Origin: Pseudomonas rhizoryzae
GTDB lineage: Bacteria > Pseudomonadota > Gammaproteobacteria > Pseudomonadales > Pseudomonadaceae
Direction: 5' to 3'
DNA length: 64,000 nucleotides
Assembly: GCF_005250615.1 (NCBI RefSeq)
Contig: NZ_SULM01000015.1
Coordinates: 25,970 to 89,969 of the forward strand
How positions within the stretch are numbered: position 1 is the first letter of the stretch; each line of letters opens with the position of its first letter. The position numbers and the translations under genes are program-made. Positions 60,271 through 64,000 of the stretch are shown one piece after another. The notes under the pieces were generated by a model that had not been told where the DNA came from, did not search any database, and saw only the letters and a program-made list of their open reading frames with translations.

Positions 60271-61767
60271 ATGAAACCATCGCTAGTCCTCAAGATGGGC
60301 CAGCAGCTGACGATGACGCCGCAGCTGCAACAAGCCATTCGTTTACTCCAACTTTCCACGCTCGATCTGCAGCAGGAAATCCAGGAAGCCCTGGAATCCA
60401 ATCCCATGCTCGAACGTCAGGAAGAAGGCGAAGACTTCGACCACAGCGAGCCCTTGAGCGACGGCGACGAGCTAGCCAACCCTGGTAGCGCCGAAATCAA
60501 CTTCAAGGAGACGTCGGTCGCCACCAACGAGATGGCCGATGAGCCCTCCGATTGGAGCGAGCGCATTCCCAGCGAATTGCCGGTCGATACCGCCTGGGAA
60601 GACATCTACCAGACCAGCGCCAGCAGCCTGCCCAGCAACGATGACGACGAGTGGGACTTCACCACCCGTACCTCGGCCGGCGAGAGCCTGCAGACCCATC
60701 TATTGTGGCAGCTTAACCTCGCGCCCATGTCGGACCTCGACCGCCTGATCGCGCTGGCCATCATCGACGGCATCGACACCGATGGCTACCTGCAGGAAAG
60801 CCTCGAAGACATCCATGCCTCCCTCGATCCGGAGCTGGAAGTGGATCTCGACGAGGTCGAGGTGGTGCTCAGGCGGGTCCAGCAGTTCGAGCCGGCCGGT
60901 GTCGCCGCACGCAACCTGCGTGAATGCCTGCTGATCCAGCTGGCCCAATTGCCGGCCACCCTCCCCCTGCTCGGCGAGGCCAAGCGCCTGGTCAGCGACT
61001 ACCTCGATCTGCTCGGCAGCCGCGACTACGCGCAGCTGATGCGCCGCATGAAGATCAAGGAAGAGGAACTCAAGCCCGTCATCGAACTGATCCAGACGCT
61101 GCACCCGCGTCCCGGCTCCCAGATCGAGTCCGGCGAGGCCGAATACGTGGTGCCGGACGTCCTGGTCCGCAAGCACAACGAGCGCTGGCTGGTGGAGCTC
61201 AACCAGGAAGCGGTGCCGCGACTGCGGGTGAATCCCCAGTACGCCGGCTTCGTCAAGCGCGCCGACAGCAGCGCCGACAATACCTACATGCGCAACCAGC
61301 TGCAGGAAGCCCGCTGGTTCATCAAGAGCCTGCAGAGCCGCAACGAGACCCTGATGAAGGTGGCGACCCAGATCGTCGAGCACCAGCGCGGTTTCCTCGA
61401 ATACGGCGAAGAGGCGATGAAGCCGTTGGTCCTGCACGACATCGCCGAGGCGGTGGGCATGCACGAGTCGACCATCTCGCGGGTAACCACCCAGAAATTC
61501 ATGCACACCCCGCGTGGCATCTACGAACTCAAGTATTTCTTCTCCAGCCACGTCAGTACCGCCGAGGGTGGCGAATGCTCCTCCACCGCGATCCGCGCGA
61601 TCATCAAGAAATTGGTGGCGGCGGAAAACGCGAAAAAGCCGTTGAGTGACAGCAAGATCGCTGGTTTACTGGAATCGCAAGGTATACAAGTCGCTCGTCG
61701 CACGGTGGCTAAGTATCGGGAATCCTTGGGGATCGCTCCATCCAGCGAACGCAAGCGTCTGGTCTGA
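60271..61767 (+). CDS. rpoN: RNA polymerase sigma-54 factor
   Basis: Sigma-54 of 498 residues. Region I is glutamine- and leucine-rich ([20 protein letters not shown]), region II is acidic (about 50-120), then the core-binding domain, the helix-turn-helix, and the RpoN box [10 protein letters not shown] at about 475-484. It serves enhancer-dependent promoters for nitrogen, motility and other genes. It lies in the conserved lptB-rpoN-hpf-ptsN cluster. Confidence 0.98.
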   Translation: MKPSLVLKMGQQLTMTPQLQQAIRLLQLSTLDLQQEIQEALESNPMLERQEEGEDFDHSEPLSDGDELANPGSAEINFKETSVATNEMADEPSDWSERIPSELPVDTAWEDIYQTSASSLPSNDDDEWDFTTRTSAGESLQTHLLWQLNLAPMSDLDRLIALAIIDGIDTDGYLQESLEDIHASLDPELEVDLDEVEVVLRRVQQFEPAGVAARNLRECLLIQLAQLPATLPLLGEAKRLVSDYLDLLGSRDYAQLMRRMKIKEEELKPVIELIQTLHPRPGSQIESGEAEYVVPDVLVRKHNERWLVELNQEAVPRLRVNPQYAGFVKRADSSADNTYMRNQLQEARWFIKSLQSRNETLMKVATQIVEHQRGFLEYGEEAMKPLVLHDIAEAVGMHESTISRVTTQKFMHTPRGIYELKYFFSSHVSTAEGGECSSTAIRAIIKKLVAAENAKKPLSDSKIAGLLESQGIQVARRTVAKYRESLGIAPSSERKRLV

Positions 61768-61857
61768 CGTCCCCCGGTCGCGACCGTGCCTCGTTCGCCC
61801 CTTGTCATGTCGGCGAGTAGCTTCGCCGATCGCAGCCCGGCAATAAGGAGAAGCGGT

Positions 61858-62166
61858 ATGCAAGTCAACATCAGCGGCCATCAGCTCGAAGTAACAGAAG
61901 CCCTGCGTGACTACATCGGCGAGAAACTCGCCCGCCTCGAACGTCATTTCGACCGTATTACCAACGTCCAGGTCATTCTCGAAGTAGACAAGCTCAAGCA
62001 CAAAGCCGAAGCCACCCTGCACGTCGCCGGTGCCTCGGTAGTCGCCAATGCCGAGCACGACGACATGTATGCCGCCATCGATCTCCTGGCCGACAAGCTC
62101 GACCGCCAACTGATTAAACACAAGGAAAAATCGATCGAACGCCAGCAGGGCGTCGGCGTCCGCTGA
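61858..62166 (+). CDS. hpf: Ribosome hibernation promoting factor, short form
   Basis: Short HPF of 102 residues that helps form 100S ribosomes in stationary phase. MQVNISGHQLEVTEALRDYI start with AAGGAG box, and the HDDMYAAIDLLADKLDRQL helix are typical. The 24 codons open upstream are the rpoN-hpf spacer, not protein. The C-terminal dimerisation domain of long HPF is absent, as expected. Confidence 0.96.
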   Translation: MQVNISGHQLEVTEALRDYIGEKLARLERHFDRITNVQVILEVDKLKHKAEATLHVAGASVVANAEHDDMYAAIDLLADKLDRQLIKHKEKSIERQQGVGVR

Positions 62167-62184
62167 GGTTTCGATCGCCGCTTT

Positions 62185-62649
62185 ATGATCAGACTCGAAA
62201 ACATCCTGACCCCCGGCCGCACCCAGACGGGTGCGCCGGGAGGCAGCAAAGCCGCCGTACTGGAACGCATCGCCGAGTTGGCCGCGCAGGAACTGCCCGG
62301 CCACGACGCGGGGCACATCTACGAATGCCTGATGGCGCGCGAGCGCCTAGGTTCCACCGGCTTCGGCAACGGCATCGCCATCCCCCACTGCCGTCTGGCA
62401 GGCTTGCAACAGCCGTTGTGCGTCTTGTTCCATCTGCAACACCCAGTGGATTTCGATTCCCTGGATGGCGCCCCCGTGGATCTGGTGTTCGTCCTGCTGG
62501 TACCCGAGGCGGCCACCGAGCAGCACCTCACGCTGCTGCGCCAGATCGCCGGTATCCTGGACCGGGCGGACATCCGTGATCGGCTACGCAAGGCCAAGGA
62601 CAACCAGGCGCTCTACCAGATTGTCGTCGAGGCCCAGAGCGGACACTGA
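62185..62649 (+). CDS. ptsN: Nitrogen-regulatory PTS EIIA protein PtsN
   Basis: Regulatory EIIA-Ntr of 154 residues. The phosphorylated histidine is H68 in [10 protein letters not shown]. It receives phosphate from NPr (ptsO, 63.5 kb) and controls potassium and other processes. Starts 18 bases after hpf. Confidence 0.96.
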   Translation: MIRLENILTPGRTQTGAPGGSKAAVLERIAELAAQELPGHDAGHIYECLMARERLGSTGFGNGIAIPHCRLAGLQQPLCVLFHLQHPVDFDSLDGAPVDLVFVLLVPEAATEQHLTLLRQIAGILDRADIRDRLRKAKDNQALYQIVVEAQSGH

Positions 62650-62650
62650 C

Positions 62651-63505
62651 ATGCACCTCATCATCGTGAGCGGACGTTCCGGGTCGGGCAAGAGTACGGC
62701 GCTCAACGTGCTTGAGGACAATGGCTTCTATTGCATCGACAACCTGCCGGCGAGCCTGCTGCCCGATCTCGCTCAGCATGCCCTGACCGACATGGAGCGG
62801 CCGCAACCCAAGGTCGCCCTGTCCATCGATGCGCGCAACCTGCCCAGCCAGCTGCAGCGCTTTCCCGAATTGCTCGAACAGGTACGCAGCCGCAATATCC
62901 GCTGCGATATCCTCTATCTGGACGCCGATGACCAGACGCTGCTCAAGCGCTTTTCCGAGACGCGTCGTCGGCATCCGCTGTCCAACCAGGAGAGATCCCT
63001 GGCGGAAGCCATCCAGGACGAGCAACTCCTGTTGTCGCCTATCGCCGACCTGTCCGACCTGAAGATCGACACCACCCACCTGAATCTCTACCAGTTGCGC
63101 GACATGCTCAAGTTGCGCCTGCTGAATGCGCCGGAGCCCGGTACCGCCTATCTGGTGGAATCCTTTGGCTTCAAGCGTGGCATTCCAGTGGACGCGGACA
63201 TGGTGTTCGATGTGCGCTTCCTGCCCAATCCCTACTGGAAACCAGAACTGCGCGACTTTTCCGGACTCGATGTCCCGGTAAGGGAGTATCTCGAGCAACA
63301 GCCCGAGGTAGAGACCCTGTACAATGACATCCGCGATTATCTGGTGAAGTGGTTGCCGCGCTTTGCGGCCAACAACAGGTCCTATGTGACCGTTGCCATT
63401 GGCTGTACCGGTGGTCACCACCGCTCGGTCTACCTGGCCGACCGCCTCGGTCGCGAACTCAAAGACCTGCTCAAGAACGTCCAGATCCGTCACCGCGATC
63501 TCTGA
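62651..63505 (+). CDS. rapZ: RNase adapter protein RapZ
   Basis: A 284-residue RNA-binding P-loop protein that in E. coli guides GlmZ sRNA to RNase E. Walker [10 protein letters not shown] at 8-16, the SIDARN region and a C-terminal domain with [13 protein letters not shown] (cysteine and histidines) are intact. The ATG at 62651 lies one base after the ptsN stop. The frame is open further upstream inside ptsN, but the [16 protein letters not shown] start is conserved. Confidence 0.97.
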   Translation: MHLIIVSGRSGSGKSTALNVLEDNGFYCIDNLPASLLPDLAQHALTDMERPQPKVALSIDARNLPSQLQRFPELLEQVRSRNIRCDILYLDADDQTLLKRFSETRRRHPLSNQERSLAEAIQDEQLLLSPIADLSDLKIDTTHLNLYQLRDMLKLRLLNAPEPGTAYLVESFGFKRGIPVDADMVFDVRFLPNPYWKPELRDFSGLDVPVREYLEQQPEVETLYNDIRDYLVKWLPRFAANNRSYVTVAIGCTGGHHRSVYLADRLGRELKDLLKNVQIRHRDL

Positions 63506-63538
63506 CGCCCGTTTTTCGCTTCCACAAGGACAGACTCA

Positions 63539-63811
63539 ATGCCTGCCCAACAGATCACCATCATCAACAAGCTGGGCCTGCACGCCCGAGCGGCGGCCAA
63601 ATTCGTCGGCGTGGCCGGACGCTATCCCGCCAGCGTACGGGTGGGCCGCAGTGGCGAGCCGCCGGTGGATGGCAAGAGCATCATGGCGGTCATGATGCTG
63701 GCCGCCGGCAAGGGTACGGTACTGCAACTGGAGACCGAGGGTGAGCAAAGCGACGAAGCCATGCGTGCTTTGGTCGAGCTGATCAACAACTATTTCGACG
63801 AAGGTGAATGA
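63539..63811 (+). CDS. ptsO: PTS phosphocarrier NPr
   Basis: HPr-like carrier of the nitrogen PTS, 90 residues. The phosphorylated histidine is H15 in NKLGLHARAAAKFV; the GKSIMAVMMLAAGKG region follows. Last gene of the rpoN cluster. Its terminator appears to be broken by the IS4-family insertion. Confidence 0.96.
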   Translation: MPAQQITIINKLGLHARAAAKFVGVAGRYPASVRVGRSGEPPVDGKSIMAVMMLAAGKGTVLQLETEGEQSDEAMRALVELINNYFDEGE

Positions 63812-63834
63812 CCGGCGCCCGCTCGCTTACCTCA

Positions 63835-63855
63835 TGAAAAAAGCCGCCCTAGGGC
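63835..63855 (+). terminator. Left part of a split ptsO terminator
   Basis: AAAAAAGCCGCCCTAGGGC ends abruptly at the IS boundary. The expected right arm (GGC and a T run) is missing, which suggests the insertion cut the hairpin. Confidence 0.55.
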
Positions 63856-63857
63856 TA

Positions 63858-63889
63858 ATGCCAGTCAGTTAAGCCTGACTGGCATTTTT
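63858..63889 (+). terminator. Subterminal hairpin of the insertion sequence
   Basis: AATGCCAGTCAG-TTAAGC-CTGACTGGCATT, a perfect 12-bp stem followed on the plus strand by TTTCTTT. It should stop transcripts entering from the ptsO side. It overlaps the transposase stop codon, which lies in the loop. Confidence 0.75.
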
Positions 63890-64000
63890 CTTTCTGGTCG
63901 GATACTTCGAAGGCTTGGGCTTGATGACCCGCGGATAGGCACGGTAATCGCGCCTATGCGGCAGCACGAAATGCGGTGCCAAAGCATGCAGGTCGGCGAG
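63869..64000 (-). CDS. IS4-family transposase, C-terminal 43 residues
   Basis: An open frame on the minus strand, too short to have been listed, running in from the window edge to TAA at 63869. The visible residues end in a basic tail: RAYPRVIKPKPSKYPTRKK, the pattern (YPR-xVK-xK-SKYP-basic) found at the C terminus of IS4-group transposases. The catalytic DDE residues lie outside the window. It is antisense to the ptsO operon. Confidence 0.8.
   Translation of the reverse strand, partial: LADLHALAPHFVLPHRRDYRAYPRVIKPKPSKYPTRKKNASQA

Larger units (their letters stand above)
63856..64000 (-). mobile_element. IS4-family insertion sequence, one end (continues past the window)
   Basis: From 63856 the sequence TAATGCCAGTCAGTTAAG resembles the terminal repeat of IS4 (recalled as TAATGCCGATCAGTTAAG), and the transposase 3' end starts at once inside it. 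The other end, and any target duplication, lie beyond the window. Confidence 0.75.

Overview
This window is ordinary core chromosome of a high-GC gammaproteobacterium, almost certainly a Pseudomonas. Evidence: the order mutS-fdxA-rsmZ-rpoS-nlpD-pcm-surE-truD-ispF, a fused cysNC, a GacA/RsmZ regulatory RNA, algW, and the mla-kdsD-lpt-rpoN-hpf-ptsN-rapZ-ptsO cluster. From memory of P. aeruginosa PAO1, the left part (to about 43.7 kb) follows the PA3620-PA3660 order and the right part (from about 44.3 kb) follows the PA4442-PA4466 order, so two blocks that lie apart in PAO1 are adjacent here. The differences suggest a species outside the aeruginosa group, perhaps near P. oryzihabitans, but the species cannot be fixed from this sequence.

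Left to right: the 3' end of mutS and fdxA (+), then the regulatory RNA RsmZ (-) and the stationary-phase module rpoS-nlpD-pcm-surE-truD-ispF (-). Glutathione-dependent formaldehyde detoxification follows (fghA, adhC, divergent regulator gfnR), then a baeRF-type gene (+) that is absent at this place in PAO1. From 11.4 to 37 kb one long minus-strand run holds isoprenoid, cell-division, glycolytic, LPS, CTP, tRNA, fatty-acid and replication genes (ispD, ftsB, eno, kdsA, pyrG, tilS, accA, dnaE, rnhB), the lipid A and outer-membrane cluster (lpxB-lpxA-fabZ-lpxD-skp-bamA-rseP), and dxr-cdsA-uppS-frr-pyrH-tsf-rpsB. Then come map-glnD-dapC (+), a CPA1 antiporter (-), a small secreted Pro/Tyr-rich protein (+), sulfate activation (cysD-cysNC, -), a Nif3-like protein (-), algW (+), histidine and murein genes (hisC, hisD, hisG, murA, ibaG, -), the Mla lipid transporter (mlaFEDCB, -), and kdsD-lptC-lptA-lptB-rpoN-hpf-ptsN-rapZ-ptsO (+). 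The window ends inside an IS4-family insertion sequence.

Functionally the window centres on building the envelope (lipid A, Kdo, LPS export, BAM, Mla, murein precursor, undecaprenyl phosphate) together with its control circuits: RsmZ, RpoS, the AlgW/RseP proteolytic cascade, RpoN and PTS-Ntr. Many genes overlap by 1-4 bases (ATGA, TGATG or GTGA), which indicates translational coupling.

The only stretch over 300 bases without a protein gene is 1324-1728, which holds RsmZ, its GacA box and two terminators. I found no CRISPR array, tRNA, rRNA or new multi-gene defence or biosynthetic system. The most unusual items are a 157-bp MITE-like element inserted exactly in the fghA stop codon, a 36-bp relative lying between the convergent baeRF and ispD stop codons, a terminator hairpin abutting the ispF start codon, the absence of kdsC between kdsD and lptC, and an IS4-family element that seems to have split the ptsO terminator.
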